A stretch of DNA of 64,000 bases from positions 62,001 to 126,000 of the forward strand of contig NZ_SDVA01000009.1 in assembly GCF_004153545.1 (NCBI RefSeq). Reading direction: 5' to 3'. The position numbers were made by a program, and so were the translations under genes. Shown here piece by piece: positions 37,236 through 48,295 of this stretch. Position 1 is the stretch's first letter. Every line of letters starts with the position of its first letter. The notes under the pieces are model-generated. The model made no database searches. It saw only the letters and a program-made list of their open reading frames with translations, and was not told the DNA's origin. This stretch comes from Serinicoccus sediminis (GTDB lineage: Bacteria > Actinomycetota > Actinomycetes > Actinomycetales > Dermatophilaceae).

Positions 37236-38456
37236 TCAGAGCAGCAGCCGGTGCACGACCGTGTCCGCCAGGAGGCGGCCGCGCAGCGTCAGCACGGCCC
37301 TGCCCCGCACCGCGGCGCGGCCCTCGAGCAGCCCGTCGGCGACCAGACCCGCGACCGCCTGTCGGCCCGTGGGGCGCAGGTGCTCGACCGGGAGCCCGTC
37401 CGCGAGCCGGACGCCGAGCAGCACCCGCTCGTCGTGGCGCTCCTCGTCGTCGAGCACCTCGCGCGCGTGCGCCGGGCTGAGCCCCTGCGCCAGCCGGTCG
37501 CCGTAGGCGCGGGGGTGCTTGACGTTCCACCACCGCACCCCGCCGACGTGGCTGTGCGCCCCTGGCCCGACGCCCCACCAGTCCGCACCCTGCCAGTAGG
37601 CCAGGTTGTGGCGGCACCGGCGCTCCGGGCTGCGGGCCCAGTTGGAGATCTCGTACCACCCGTACCCCGCCGCGCCCAGGACCGCGTCGGCCAGCTCGTA
37701 CTTGTCCGCCTCGTCGTCGTCCTCGGGGGCGGGGACCTCGCCGCGGCGCACCTGCCCGTGCAGCCGGGTCCCCGGCTCGACGACCAGCGCGTAGGCCGAC
37801 ACGTGGTCCGGCTCCAGGGCCACCACGGCGTCCAGGCTCGCCCGCCAGTCCTCCAGCGACTCCCCGGGGGTGCCGTAGATGAGGTCCAGGCTCACCTGCA
37901 GGCCGGCGGCCCGGACGGCGTCCACGGCGGTGGCGACGCGGGCCGGGTCGTGGGTGCGGTCCAGGGTCCGCAGCACGTGCGGGACCGCGGACTGCATCCC
38001 GATGCTCACCCGGGTGAAGCCCGCCCCCGCCAGCTGCTCCGCGACGGCCGGGGTGATGGTGTCCGGGTTGGCCTCGGTGGTGACCTCTGCCCCCGGCGCC
38101 AGGCCCCAGCGCTCGCCCACCGCCGCCACGAGGGCCCCGAGGGACGTGGCCGGCAGCATGGTCGGGGTGCCGCCCCCCACGAAGACGGTCGAGACGGACG
38201 GCGTCCCGGCCCCCTCGAGCACGCCGCCGGCCATCTCGACCTCGGCGAGGGCGGACCGCAGGTATCCCTGCGGGGCGGCGTCGTCCGCCAGCTCGGGCAG
38301 CGTGTAGGTGTTGAAGTCGCAGTAGCCGCACCGGACCCGGCAGAAGGGGACGTGCAGGTAGACCGAGAAGGGGCGCTGCGGCATACCGGTCAGCGCGGAC
38401 GCGGGGAGGGAGCCGTCCGCGGGGGCGGGGTCACCCGGGGGGAAGCTGGACGGCAT
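37236..38456 (-). CDS. hemW: Radical SAM heme chaperone HemW
   Basis: 406 residues. C-R-V-R-C-G-Y-C near 39 binds the 4Fe-4S cluster, V-G-G-G-T-P near 93 binds SAM, and the HemW C-terminal domain is present. HemW proteins were long annotated as oxygen-independent coproporphyrinogen oxidase, but lack its extra Cys and act in heme delivery. Upstream of the ATG on this strand lies GACACT at a seven-base distance, the same -10 variant as at znuA. Confidence 0.93.
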   Translation of the reverse strand: MPSSFPPGDPAPADGSLPASALTGMPQRPFSVYLHVPFCRVRCGYCDFNTYTLPELADDAAPQGYLRSALAEVEMAGGVLEGAGTPSVSTVFVGGGTPTMLPATSLGALVAAVGERWGLAPGAEVTTEANPDTITPAVAEQLAGAGFTRVSIGMQSAVPHVLRTLDRTHDPARVATAVDAVRAAGLQVSLDLIYGTPGESLEDWRASLDAVVALEPDHVSAYALVVEPGTRLHGQVRRGEVPAPEDDDEADKYELADAVLGAAGYGWYEISNWARSPERRCRHNLAYWQGADWWGVGPGAHSHVGGVRWWNVKHPRAYGDRLAQGLSPAHAREVLDDEERHDERVLLGVRLADGLPVEHLRPTGRQAVAGLVADGLLEGRAAVRGRAVLTLRGRLLADTVVHRLLL

Positions 38457-38542
38457 ACCCTCCAGTGTCCCACCCGCGACGCCCCGCGCCGTACCGTCGG
38501 CCAGGCCTGCCCGACCGGGGTCGGCGCGCTAGGGTCGGTGGC

Positions 38543-39433
38543 GTGCAGCAGCGGCTTCGTGAGTACATCGACAGCCTGCGGGAGCAGGGCTACACCGTCC
38601 GGGACGACCAGGGCTCCGACCCTGACCTCATCACGCCCGACGGCAGCGCCGTCGACACCTGGCGCGAGGACTACCCCTACAGCGAGCGGATGACCCGGGA
38701 CTACTACGAGGTCGAGAAGTGGCTGCTCCAGGTCGAGCTGCTGAAGTTCCAGTACTGGGCCAAGGACAACGGCAGCCGGCACGTCCTCGTCTTCGAGGGG
38801 CGCGACGCCGCCGGCAAGGGGGGCTCGATCAAGCGCTTCACCGAGCACCTCAACCCGCGTGGAGCCCGCGTCGTCGCGCTCAACAAGCCGACCGAGGTCG
38901 AGGCCGGGCAGTGGTACTTCCAGCGCTACATCCAGCACCTGCCGAGCTCCGGGGAGCTCGTCCTCTTCGACCGCTCGTGGTACAACCGGGCCGGCGTGGA
39001 GCGGGTCATGGGGTTCTGCTCGGAGGCGGAGTACGACCGGTTCATGCTGCAGGCGCCGCAGTTCGAGCAGATGCTCGTCGACGCGGGGACCTCCATCACC
39101 AAGTTCTGGTTCTCGGTGACCCAGACCGAGCAGCGCACCCGCTTCGCCATCCGCCAGCTGGACCCGGTGCGGCAGTGGAAGCTGTCCCCCATGGACCTGG
39201 AGAGCCTGGACCGCTGGGAGGACTACACGGCCGCCAAGGAGGAGATGTTCCGGCGGACCGACTCGGACTGGGCGCCGTGGGTGACGATCAAGAGCAACGA
39301 CAAGAAGCGGGCCCGCATCAACGCCATGCGCCACTTCCTCTCGCAGTTCGAGTACGAGGGCAAGGACCACGACGTGGTGCTGCGTCCGGACCCACGGCTG
39401 GTGAAGCGGGCCAAGGACAGCGCCGGCGACTGA
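38543..39433 (+). CDS. ppk2: Polyphosphate kinase 2 family protein
   Basis: 296 residues. Walker A is E-G-R-D-A-A-G-K-G-G near 90, Walker B-like L-F-D-R-S-W-Y-N-R near 146, and F-W-F-S-V-T-Q-T-E-Q follows, all typical of single-domain PPK2 enzymes that phosphorylate nucleotides with polyphosphate or the reverse. The class (I, II or III) cannot be decided by eye. GTG at 38543 lies seven bases after TAGGGT (38530-38535), so the mRNA is probably leaderless. Confidence 0.93.
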   Translation: MQQRLREYIDSLREQGYTVRDDQGSDPDLITPDGSAVDTWREDYPYSERMTRDYYEVEKWLLQVELLKFQYWAKDNGSRHVLVFEGRDAAGKGGSIKRFTEHLNPRGARVVALNKPTEVEAGQWYFQRYIQHLPSSGELVLFDRSWYNRAGVERVMGFCSEAEYDRFMLQAPQFEQMLVDAGTSITKFWFSVTQTEQRTRFAIRQLDPVRQWKLSPMDLESLDRWEDYTAAKEEMFRRTDSDWAPWVTIKSNDKKRARINAMRHFLSQFEYEGKDHDVVLRPDPRLVKRAKDSAGD

Positions 39434-39439
39434 CGCCGC

Positions 39440-40149
39440 TCAGGTGCGGCGGTAGGCGAGGTCGACGATCTCCCGGTCCGCCTCCCGGCCGCGACGCTCA
39501 AAGCGGGTCTGCGGCCGCAGCGGCGCCCGCTCCCGCGAGTCCAGCTCCCAGGAGGGGTGCGCGTCCAGCACCCGGCGCATGGCGCGCGCGTAGTCGCCCC
39601 AGTCGGTGGCGAGCCGCCACAGCCCGCCGGGGGGCACCAGGTCGGCGACGGTCGTGGCGAACTCCGGGGAGACCAGACGCCGCTTGTGGTGCTTGTTCTT
39701 GGGCCAGGGGTCGGGGAAGAAGGTCCACACCTCGTGGGCGCTGGCCGGCGGCAGCAGGGTCTGCAGGGCGAGCGCGGCGTCCGCCTCCACGAAGCGCACG
39801 TTGGGCAGCGCCTCACCCATCTTGGCCATCGCGTGGCCGATGCCCGGACGCCACACCTCCAGCGCCAGGAAGTCCCAGTCCGGCCGCTGCGTGGCCGCGT
39901 GCACGAGGGCGTCGCCGGAGCCGCAGCCGATCTCGACCACCATCGGTGCGCTCCGGCCGAAGACCTGCGCCGGGTCGACGCGGTATGCCGGGTCCACCGA
40001 GGTCGACCCGCCCGGAGGGCGCGGGACGTCGAGGACCAGCACGTCGGCATACCGGTCCCAGGCGTCCTGGTGGGACTGCTTGAGCATCCGGCCGCCCCGC
40101 CGGGTGAAGGAGCGCGTGCGGGCGGGCGGCCGCTCGTCGGTGGCGTCGC

Positions 40150-40153
<4 letters not shown>
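39440..40153 (-). CDS. trmB: tRNA (guanine-N7-)-methyltransferase
   Basis: Methylates G46 of tRNA. 237 residues with SAM motif V-V-E-I-G-C-G-S-G near 72 and the diagnostic [14 protein letters not shown] near 145. GTG start overlaps the lepA stop (GTGA), so it is coupled to lepA; the stop lies six bases from the convergent ppk2 stop. Confidence 0.95.
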
Positions 40154-42024
<1,871 letters not shown>

Positions 42025-42111
42025 CTCGCAGAGACGGGCAGGGGTGGACGGTGGTCTTCCGGCCAGTGTCCCACGTCCCCCGGCCGCGGGCGGCACGGCG
42101 ACCACCGGCAC

Positions 42112-42153
42112 GGACCTGCCCGCACCCCCGGAAGGTGGGGTGCGGACAGGTCC
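42112..42153 (-). terminator. Hairpin downstream of the fasciclin gene
   Basis: Arms 42112-42128 and 42137-42153 pair over 17 positions with one C-A mismatch around an eight-base loop. A second stem, CCGCCGCC/GGCGGCGG, lies nearer the fasciclin stop (about 42160-42190). Together they should terminate the molybdoenzyme-fasciclin transcript before lepA. Confidence 0.7.
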
Positions 42154-42199
42154 GTCGATCCGCCGCCCGGTGTCTCGGGCCCGGCGGCGGTCCGCAGGG

Positions 42200-42943
42200 T
42201 CAGCCCTGCGGCATCAGCACGCCGTCGATGAGGTAGACGGTGGCGTTGGCGGTCTGCACACCGCCGCAGATCACCGAGGCGTCGTTGACCATGAGCTCGT
42301 CACCGGAGCCGGTGACCTCGAGGGTCTCGCCCTGCACGGTGGTCTGCTCGCCCATCACCTCGTCCGGGGTCATCTGCCCGGGCACGACGTGGTAGGTCAG
42401 GATCGACTGCAGCAGGTCGGCGTCCTCCTGCAGCGTGGCCATTGTCTCCTGGTCGATGGCCTCGAAGGCCTCGTCGACCGGCGCGAAGACGGTGAACTCG
42501 TCGCCGTTCAGGGTGTCGACCAGGTCGACGTCCGGGTTGACCTCGCCGGAGACGGCGGCGGTCAGCTGGGTGAGCAGCGGGTTGTTACCGGCGGCCACCG
42601 CGACCGGGTCCTGGGCCATGCCCTCGACCGAGCCGTCGCCGTCCGGCACCTGCTCCGCGTAGTCGGCGCAGCCCGGGCCGACGAGGTTGGCGGCGGGGTC
42701 CATCTGGCCGCCGGCCATGTCCTCCTCGGTCTGCATGTCGTCGTCGGCCATGTCGTCCTCGGACTCCATGTCGTCGTCGGCCATGTCGTCCTCGGACTCC
42801 ATGTCCTCGGAGGCCATGTCCTCGCTGGACTGCTCGGTGGAGCCGCCCTCGGCGGCCATGTCGTCGCCCTCGCCGCCGCACGCGGACAGCGCCAGCGCGG
42901 AGGCCATCGAGACGGCCAGGATTCCCTTGGAGATACGCATCAT
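42200..42943 (-). CDS. Fasciclin-domain lipoprotein with acidic Met repeat
   Basis: 247 residues. Signal peptide and lipobox L-S-A-C place the lipidated Cys at 22. Residues 41-82 are an acidic, Met-rich repeat: methionines at 43, 48, 54, 59, 65, 70, 76 and 81, spaced 5, 6, 5, 6, an 11-residue (33-base) period, each preceded by Asp except the last. A FAS1 domain follows ([11 protein letters not shown] to Y-L-I-D-G-V-L), as in mycobacterial MPT83/MPT70. It lies 28 bases after the molybdoenzyme stop, so it is probably co-transcribed. AAAGGA precedes a double ATG. Confidence 0.9.
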   Translation of the reverse strand: MMRISKGILAVSMASALALSACGGEGDDMAAEGGSTEQSSEDMASEDMESEDDMADDDMESEDDMADDDMQTEEDMAGGQMDPAANLVGPGCADYAEQVPDGDGSVEGMAQDPVAVAAGNNPLLTQLTAAVSGEVNPDVDLVDTLNGDEFTVFAPVDEAFEAIDQETMATLQEDADLLQSILTYHVVPGQMTPDEVMGEQTTVQGETLEVTGSGDELMVNDASVICGGVQTANATVYLIDGVLMPQG

Positions 42944-42971
42944 GCATTCCTTTCTGATGGGGTCGGACGGC

Positions 42972-44495
42972 TCAGGAGACGGTGACCGTCACGCTGTGCC
43001 ACCCGGTGGACCCGTCAGGAGCGATGGGCTCCCGCCGGGAGGTCTGGGTCTGGCCCGCGCGGTCGGTCGCGCGGACCTCGAGCCGGTGCGAACCGGGCTC
43101 CGCCGACCAGGTCCAGCGCCAGGCGCGCCAGGTCTGGTCGGAGTCCTCGACGCCGAGCTCGGCGTCCTGCCACTCCCCCTCGTCGGCGCGCACCTGCACG
43201 CGCTCGATGCCCACGGTCTGCGCCCAGGCGACACCGGCGACGGTGACCTCGCCGGCCTCCAGCTGGGCGAACGAGCCGGGTACGTCGATCCGGGAGGACA
43301 GCTTGATGGGGGCCTTCGCGGCATACCCGCGGTCGGTCCAGTAGGCGGTGAAGTCGGCGAACCGGGTGACCTCCAGCTCGGTCAGCCACTTCGTCGCCGA
43401 CACGTAGCCGTAGAGGCCGGGGGTGACCATGCGCAGGGGGTACCCGTGCTCGGCCGGGAGGGGCCCGCCGTTCATGCCGACGGCGAGGAGTGCCTCGCGG
43501 TCGTCGGTGAGCACGTCCAGGGGGGTCCCGGCGGTGTAGCCGTCGGTGCTCACCGAGCGCACGGCGTCGGCGCCGGGCTGCACCCCGGCCTCGGCGAGCA
43601 GCTCGCGGACCGGGATGCCGATCCAGGTCGCGGTGCCCAGCAGGTCCCCCCCGACCTGGTTGCTCACGCAGGTGAGGGTGATGCGGCGCTCGACCAGCTC
43701 GCGGGACAGCAGGTCGCCCATGGTCAGCTCGAGCGGCTCGTCGACCATCCCGGTGATCCGCAGCACGTGCGAGCCGGCGGCCACCGCGGGCACCTGCAGC
43801 GCGGTGTCGACCCGGTAGAAGTCCTGGGTGGGAGTGACGTGTGCGGTCAGCCCGTCGACGTCGAAGCTCACCCCGTCGGGCACCGGCTCGGCCGGCATCG
43901 CGGGAGCGGGCAGGTCCAGCCCGTCCCCGGGCGTCGAGCCCCCGAGGGTGCGCGTGGCCCCTCCCGCCGCGCCCAGCGCCGCCACGCTGGAGGTGGCGAG
44001 CAGGAACCGGCGACGGTCCAGCCCCGCCCCCTCGCCCGTGCGCACGAGGAGTGACGAGAGGAGCCATGCCAGCCCGCCGATCCCGACGACCAGCATCCCC
44101 GCAACGGATGCCGCGACGGCCGGGGCTCCCCCGCCCTGGGCGGGGTCGAGGACCATGGCCAGGGCCGCGATCGCGACCAGGAGGGTGATACCGCCCAGCG
44201 CGACGGCACGGTGGCGGGCCCCGACCCAGCCGAGCGCCAGGAGCAGGACCACGAGCGTGAGCACGACGCCACCCAGCAGGACTGCCTTGTCGGCCTGTCC
44301 GAAGGTCTCGATGGCCCACTCCTTGACCGGGCGGGGGGTGAGGTCGACCGCTCGGTTGCCGACGGCCACGACCGGGCCGGTGACGTCCAGGAGCTGCGCA
44401 AGACCCTCTCCGGCGAGCACCCCGGCACCGCCGGCGAGCAGGCCGGAGAAGGCTCCGGCCACCCGCTGGCCCCGTGAAGGAGATGTCGTCGTCAT
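42972..44495 (-). CDS. Membrane-anchored sulfite-oxidase-family molybdoenzyme
   Basis: 507 residues. Four hydrophobic segments (to about 152) precede D-R-R-R-F-L-L-A near 165, a Tat-like motif, then the Moco domain with the molybdenum-ligating Cys in L-T-C-V-S-N near 277 and a C-terminal Ig-like dimerisation domain. The family includes sulfite oxidase and the periplasmic methionine-sulfoxide reductase MsrP; which activity applies is unknown. The membrane segments fused in front are unlike MsrP, whose partner MsrQ is separate. A CRP-type palindrome lies 36-51 bases upstream of the ATG. Confidence 0.9.
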   Translation of the reverse strand: MTTTSPSRGQRVAGAFSGLLAGGAGVLAGEGLAQLLDVTGPVVAVGNRAVDLTPRPVKEWAIETFGQADKAVLLGGVVLTLVVLLLALGWVGARHRAVALGGITLLVAIAALAMVLDPAQGGGAPAVAASVAGMLVVGIGGLAWLLSSLLVRTGEGAGLDRRRFLLATSSVAALGAAGGATRTLGGSTPGDGLDLPAPAMPAEPVPDGVSFDVDGLTAHVTPTQDFYRVDTALQVPAVAAGSHVLRITGMVDEPLELTMGDLLSRELVERRITLTCVSNQVGGDLLGTATWIGIPVRELLAEAGVQPGADAVRSVSTDGYTAGTPLDVLTDDREALLAVGMNGGPLPAEHGYPLRMVTPGLYGYVSATKWLTELEVTRFADFTAYWTDRGYAAKAPIKLSSRIDVPGSFAQLEAGEVTVAGVAWAQTVGIERVQVRADEGEWQDAELGVEDSDQTWRAWRWTWSAEPGSHRLEVRATDRAGQTQTSRREPIAPDGSTGWHSVTVTVS

Positions 44496-44530
44496 GCCCA
44501 GGATTCGGCGCCCACCCCGGGTACGGATGG

Positions 44531-44546
44531 TGTGACCTAGGTCACA
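44531..44546. promoter_or_regulatory. Perfect CRP/GlxR-type palindrome
   Basis: TGTGACCTAGGTCACA is a perfect 16-base palindrome that fits the CRP/GlxR consensus TGTGA-N6-TCACA. Its centre is 43.5 bases from the ATG of the molybdoenzyme gene, so with a start site just before the ATG it would sit near -41.5, an activator position. It also lies immediately after the GNAT stop. No CRP-family regulator is encoded in the window. Confidence 0.82.
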
Positions 44547-44552
44547 CCCGGC

Positions 44553-44981
44553 TCATCGCAGCTGGACGAAGGCCCGCAGCCGGCCGTCCTCGTGGTCGCG
44601 GATCTCGGTCCACCCGAGCGACTCGTAGAAGGCCCGCTGGCCGGGCTCGTCCTCGGTGAGGAGCACCTTCTGACGGCACCGGGCGAAGGGCTCGAGCGCC
44701 GCCACCACGAGGGCGCGGCCGACGCCCTCGCGCTGCAGCTCGGGGCGGACGAGGACGTCCTGGAGGTAGGCGATCGTGGCCCCGTCCGAGATGACCCTGG
44801 CGAGGCCGAGCAGGTCGTCGCCGTAGCGTGCGGTGACCACCCGGGTGGACCCGGCCACGGCGGCCTCGAGGGTGTCGGGGTCGGTCGTGTAGGACGACCA
44901 CCCGACGGCGTCGTAGAGCCCGAGCAGCTCCTCGCGGCCGGGGCGGTCATCAGCGCTGATGAGGATCTCGTGGCCACCCAC
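44553..44981 (-). CDS. GNAT family N-acetyltransferase
   Basis: 142 residues. The acetyl-CoA loop is L-Q-R-E-G-V-G-R-A-L-V near 82, with Y-L-Q-D-V-L-V-R-P before it and F-Y-E-S-L-G-W-T near 118, the usual GNAT motif order. Acceptor unknown. The GTG start has TAGGCT (44994-44989) seven bases upstream on this strand, so the mRNA is probably leaderless. Confidence 0.88.
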   Translation of the reverse strand: MGGHEILISADDRPGREELLGLYDAVGWSSYTTDPDTLEAAVAGSTRVVTARYGDDLLGLARVISDGATIAYLQDVLVRPELQREGVGRALVVAALEPFARCRQKVLLTEDEPGQRAFYESLGWTEIRDHEDGRLRAFVQLR

Positions 44982-45119
44982 GGGCCACAGCCTAGCCAGC
45001 CGGTCCGCCCCCCGCCATCGGTGCCGTCAGGACGCGCGCGTCGCCGGGCGGATCGACCCTGGGAGGGTGGACGGCCACCCGCGGTGACGCTAGGCTCATT
45101 CCATCCAGCGAACTCATCG

Positions 45120-45134
45120 TTCCGCACAGCGGAA
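45120..45134. promoter_or_regulatory. Candidate IclR-type operator of the aceB-glc operon
   Basis: TTCCGCACAGCGGAA is a perfect inverted repeat (six-base arms, three-base centre), of the size and style of IclR-family operators. It lies between a TAGGCT -10 (45091-45096) and the aceB Shine-Dalgarno sequence GGAGG (45141-45145), where a bound repressor would block elongation or initiation. The iclR gene is the fifth gene of the same operon. Confidence 0.65.
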
Positions 45135-45149
45135 TACCTCGGAGGCGTC

Positions 45150-46766
45150 ATGACGAGTCCACCCACCCCCGCACTGGACCTGCCGGACGGCGTCGAGGTC
45201 ACCGGTCCCGTGCACCCGGGGTACGAGCAGATCCTGAGCCGGCCCGCCCTGGAGCTCGTCGCCGCGCTGCACCGGGAGCTCGAGCCGCGGCGGCAGGAGC
45301 GGCTGGCCGCCCGCGCCGAGGTCGTCGCGCGGGTCGCCGCAGGCCAGGACCTCGACTTCCTGCCGGAGACCGAAGGGGTGCGCTCCGACCCCTCGTGGAG
45401 GGTGGCCCGGCCCGCGCCCGGCCTGGAGGACCGGCGGGTCGAGATGACCGGGCCGACCGACCGCAAGATGACCATCAACGCGATGAACTCGGGCGCCCGC
45501 GTCTGGCTGGCCGACCAGGAGGACGCCAACACCCCGCTGTGGGAGAACGTCGTGGAGGGCCAGATCAACCTGCGCGACGCGGTCCTCGGGACCATCTCCT
45601 TCACCTCGGCCGAGGGCAAGGAGTACTCCCTGGAGACCACCGACCAGGCCGCGCTGCCGACCATCGTCATGCGGCCCCGCGGATGGCACCTGGACGAGAA
45701 GCACGTCACCGTGGACGGGGAGCGGGTCGCCGGGGGCCTGGTCGACGTCGCGCTCTACCTCTGCGCGAGCGCCCGCGCCCAGCTCGACGCCGGCAAGGGC
45801 CCCTACTTCTACCTGCCCAAGATGGAGCACCACCTCGAGGCGCGGCTGTGGAACGACGCCTTCGTGCTGGCCCAGGACCGGCTCGGCATCCCCCGAGGGA
45901 CGATCCGCGCCACCTGCCTCATCGAGACCTTCCCGGCGGCCTTCCAGATGGAGGAGATCCTCTACGAGCTGCGTGAGCACTCCTCCGGGCTCAACGCGGG
46001 GCGCTGGGACTACCTGTTCAGCGTCATCAAGACCTACCGCACCCGCGGTGCGGACTACGTGCTCCCCGACCGGGCGGCGGTCACGATGACCGCGCCGTTC
46101 ATGCGGGCCTACACCGAGCTGCTGGTGAGCACCTGCCACCGGCGCGGCGCGCACGCCATCGGCGGGATGGCGGCCTTCATCCCCTCCAAGGACGAGGCGG
46201 TCAACGCCGCGGCCTACGAGAAGGTCACCGCCGACAAGCAGCGGGAGGCCGACGACGGGTTCGACGGCTCGTGGGTGGCGCACCCCGGCATGGTCCCCAC
46301 CTGCCGGGAGGTCTTCGACGCGGTCCTGGGCGACCGCCCGCACCAGCTGGGCCGCCTGCGCGACGACGTGCAGGTCCGGGCGGCCGACCTGCTCGACGTC
46401 GCCGCCACCCCGGGCGAGGTCACCGAGCGGGGGCTGCGCGCCAACATCGAGGTGGGCATCACCTACCTCTCGGTCTGGCTCACCGGCCGCGGGGCGGTCG
46501 GCATCCACCACCTCATGGAGGACGCCGCGACCGCCGAGATCAGCCGCAGCCAGGTGTGGCAGTGGCTGCACCAGGGCGTGACCCTCGCCGACACCGGCGA
46601 GCAGGTGACCCGCGAGCTCGTGCACCGGCTGACCGACGAGGTGCTGCGGGAGCTGCCGGGCGAGGAGTCCGACCACCGCGCGGCCACCGCGCTGTTCCTG
46701 CAGGTGGCGGTCGGCGAGGAGTTCGTGGACTTCCTCACCGTGCCCGCCTACGAGACGATGCCCTGA
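45150..46766 (+). CDS. aceB: Malate synthase A
   Basis: Condenses glyoxylate with acetyl-CoA to malate. 538 residues, the short AceB type rather than GlcB. D-Q-E-D-A-N-T-P near 126, L-P-K-M-E-H-H-L-E near 228, C-L-I-E-T-F-P-A near 257, and the C-terminal catalytic Asp in H-L-M-E-D-A-A-T near 455 are visible. GGAGG lies five bases before the ATG. No isocitrate lyase is in the window; with glcD/E/F downstream, glyoxylate is more likely fed by glycolate or purine breakdown. Confidence 0.96.
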   Translation: MTSPPTPALDLPDGVEVTGPVHPGYEQILSRPALELVAALHRELEPRRQERLAARAEVVARVAAGQDLDFLPETEGVRSDPSWRVARPAPGLEDRRVEMTGPTDRKMTINAMNSGARVWLADQEDANTPLWENVVEGQINLRDAVLGTISFTSAEGKEYSLETTDQAALPTIVMRPRGWHLDEKHVTVDGERVAGGLVDVALYLCASARAQLDAGKGPYFYLPKMEHHLEARLWNDAFVLAQDRLGIPRGTIRATCLIETFPAAFQMEEILYELREHSSGLNAGRWDYLFSVIKTYRTRGADYVLPDRAAVTMTAPFMRAYTELLVSTCHRRGAHAIGGMAAFIPSKDEAVNAAAYEKVTADKQREADDGFDGSWVAHPGMVPTCREVFDAVLGDRPHQLGRLRDDVQVRAADLLDVAATPGEVTERGLRANIEVGITYLSVWLTGRGAVGIHHLMEDAATAEISRSQVWQWLHQGVTLADTGEQVTRELVHRLTDEVLRELPGEESDHRAATALFLQVAVGEEFVDFLTVPAYETMP

Positions 46767-46819
46767 GCAGGTCCCCACCACGACCAGGGTGGGCGGCGGC
46801 TGGACCGAGGAGGCGGACG

Positions 46820-48295
46820 ATGACGCAGACGGACCCACGGGCGGGGGTCGGCGCGGTCCTGCGCGACCTGCGTGAGCGGCTGCCCGAGCACGGGCTCGTC
46901 ACCGATCCCGCGCAGCGCGAGACGTATGCCTGCGACGGGCTCGCGGCATACCGCGTCCGGCCGGCACTCGTCGTCCTCGTCGAGAGCGCGGACCAGGTCG
47001 CCGAGGTCGTCCGGGCCTGCTCACGCCACGACGTGCCCTTCGTCGCCCGCGGCTCGGGCACTGGGCTGTCCGGGGGTGCGCTCCCCCACGCCGACGGGGT
47101 CCTCGTCGTCACCAGCCGGCTGCGCACGCTGCACGAGGTGCGCCCGGAGGACCAGCGCGCGGTCGTCGACCCCGGCGTGGTCAACCTCGCGGTGAGCAGG
47201 GCGGCCGAGCCCGGTGGCTACTACTTCGCCCCGGACCCCAGCAGCCAGCAGATCTGCTCCGTCGGCGGCAACGTCGCCGAGAACTCCGGCGGCGCGCACT
47301 GCCTGAAGTACGGCTTCACCGCCGGGCACGTGCTGTCCCTCGAGGTCGTCACCCCCGACGGCGCGCAGGTCACCCTCGGCACCGAGGCCCCGGACGCCCC
47401 GGGGTACGACCTGCTCGGCGCCTTCGTGGGCAGCGAGGGGACCCTGGGCGTCGCGACCCGGGCCACCCTCCGGCTCACCCGGCTGCCCGAGGACGTCCGC
47501 ACCTGCCTCGCCGGCTTCGGCAGCACCGACGAGGCCGGCGCGGTGACCAGCGCGATCATCGCCGCCGGGATCGTGCCCGCGGCGATCGAGATCATGGACG
47601 CCCTGGCCGTCGAGGCCGCCGAGGCGGCGGTCTCCTGCGGCTATCCCGAGGGTGCGGGAGCGGTCCTCGTCGTGGAGCTGGACGGCCCCGCCGTCGAGGT
47701 GGAGCAGGAGCTGGACCGGGTGCGGCGGCTCTGCGCGGAGCACGGCGCGGTCGAGTTCCGGACCGCGGCGGACGCCGCGGAGCGCGCGGAGATCTGGAAG
47801 GGGCGCAAGTCGGCCTTCGCCGCGGTCGGGCGGATCTCGCCGGACTACATCGTCCAGGACGGCGTGGTGCCCCGGACCTCCCTCCCGGAGGTGCTGCGGG
47901 AGATGGGTCGGATCAGCGCCGAGCGCGGGGTCCGGGTCGCCAACGTCTTCCACGCCGGTGACGGCAACCTGCACCCGCTCGTGCTCTTCGACGCCGCCCA
48001 GGAGGGCGCGACCGAGCGCGCCGAGGAGGTGTCGGGCATGATCCTCGACCTGTGCGTCGCCCACGGCGGGTCCATCACCGGGGAGCACGGCGTGGGCGCG
48101 GACAAGGCGCGCTACATGCCGCGGATGTTCGAGCCCGCCGACCTCGACACCATGCAGCTGCTGCGCTGCGCCTTCGACCCCGCGGGGCTGGCCAACCCGG
48201 GCAAGATCTACCCGACACCGCGGATGTGCGGCGAGCGCCCGCGGGTGGTGCATGCGGCGGACGAGCCGTCCGTCGACGGGGCCGAGGTCTTCTGA
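46820..48295 (+). CDS. glcD: FAD-linked glycolate oxidase subunit
   Basis: 491 residues. PCMH-type FAD domain with A-R-G-S-G-T-G-L-S-G-G near 76 and S-V-G-G-N-V-A-E-N-S-G-G near 150, then the FAD-oxidase C-terminal domain with H-A-G-D-G-N-L-H-P near 378 and G-E-H-G-V-G near 419. With GlcE and GlcF it oxidises glycolate (or a similar 2-hydroxyacid) to glyoxylate for AceB. GAGGAGG precedes the ATG. Confidence 0.92.
   Translation: MTQTDPRAGVGAVLRDLRERLPEHGLVTDPAQRETYACDGLAAYRVRPALVVLVESADQVAEVVRACSRHDVPFVARGSGTGLSGGALPHADGVLVVTSRLRTLHEVRPEDQRAVVDPGVVNLAVSRAAEPGGYYFAPDPSSQQICSVGGNVAENSGGAHCLKYGFTAGHVLSLEVVTPDGAQVTLGTEAPDAPGYDLLGAFVGSEGTLGVATRATLRLTRLPEDVRTCLAGFGSTDEAGAVTSAIIAAGIVPAAIEIMDALAVEAAEAAVSCGYPEGAGAVLVVELDGPAVEVEQELDRVRRLCAEHGAVEFRTAADAAERAEIWKGRKSAFAAVGRISPDYIVQDGVVPRTSLPEVLREMGRISAERGVRVANVFHAGDGNLHPLVLFDAAQEGATERAEEVSGMILDLCVAHGGSITGEHGVGADKARYMPRMFEPADLDTMQLLRCAFDPAGLANPGKIYPTPRMCGERPRVVHAADEPSVDGAEVF

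Noticed and set aside
37236-38456. Coproporphyrinogen III dehydrogenase (HemN)
   Set aside because: It has C-x3-C-x2-C only and the HemW-type C-terminus, lacking the extra Cys of HemN.
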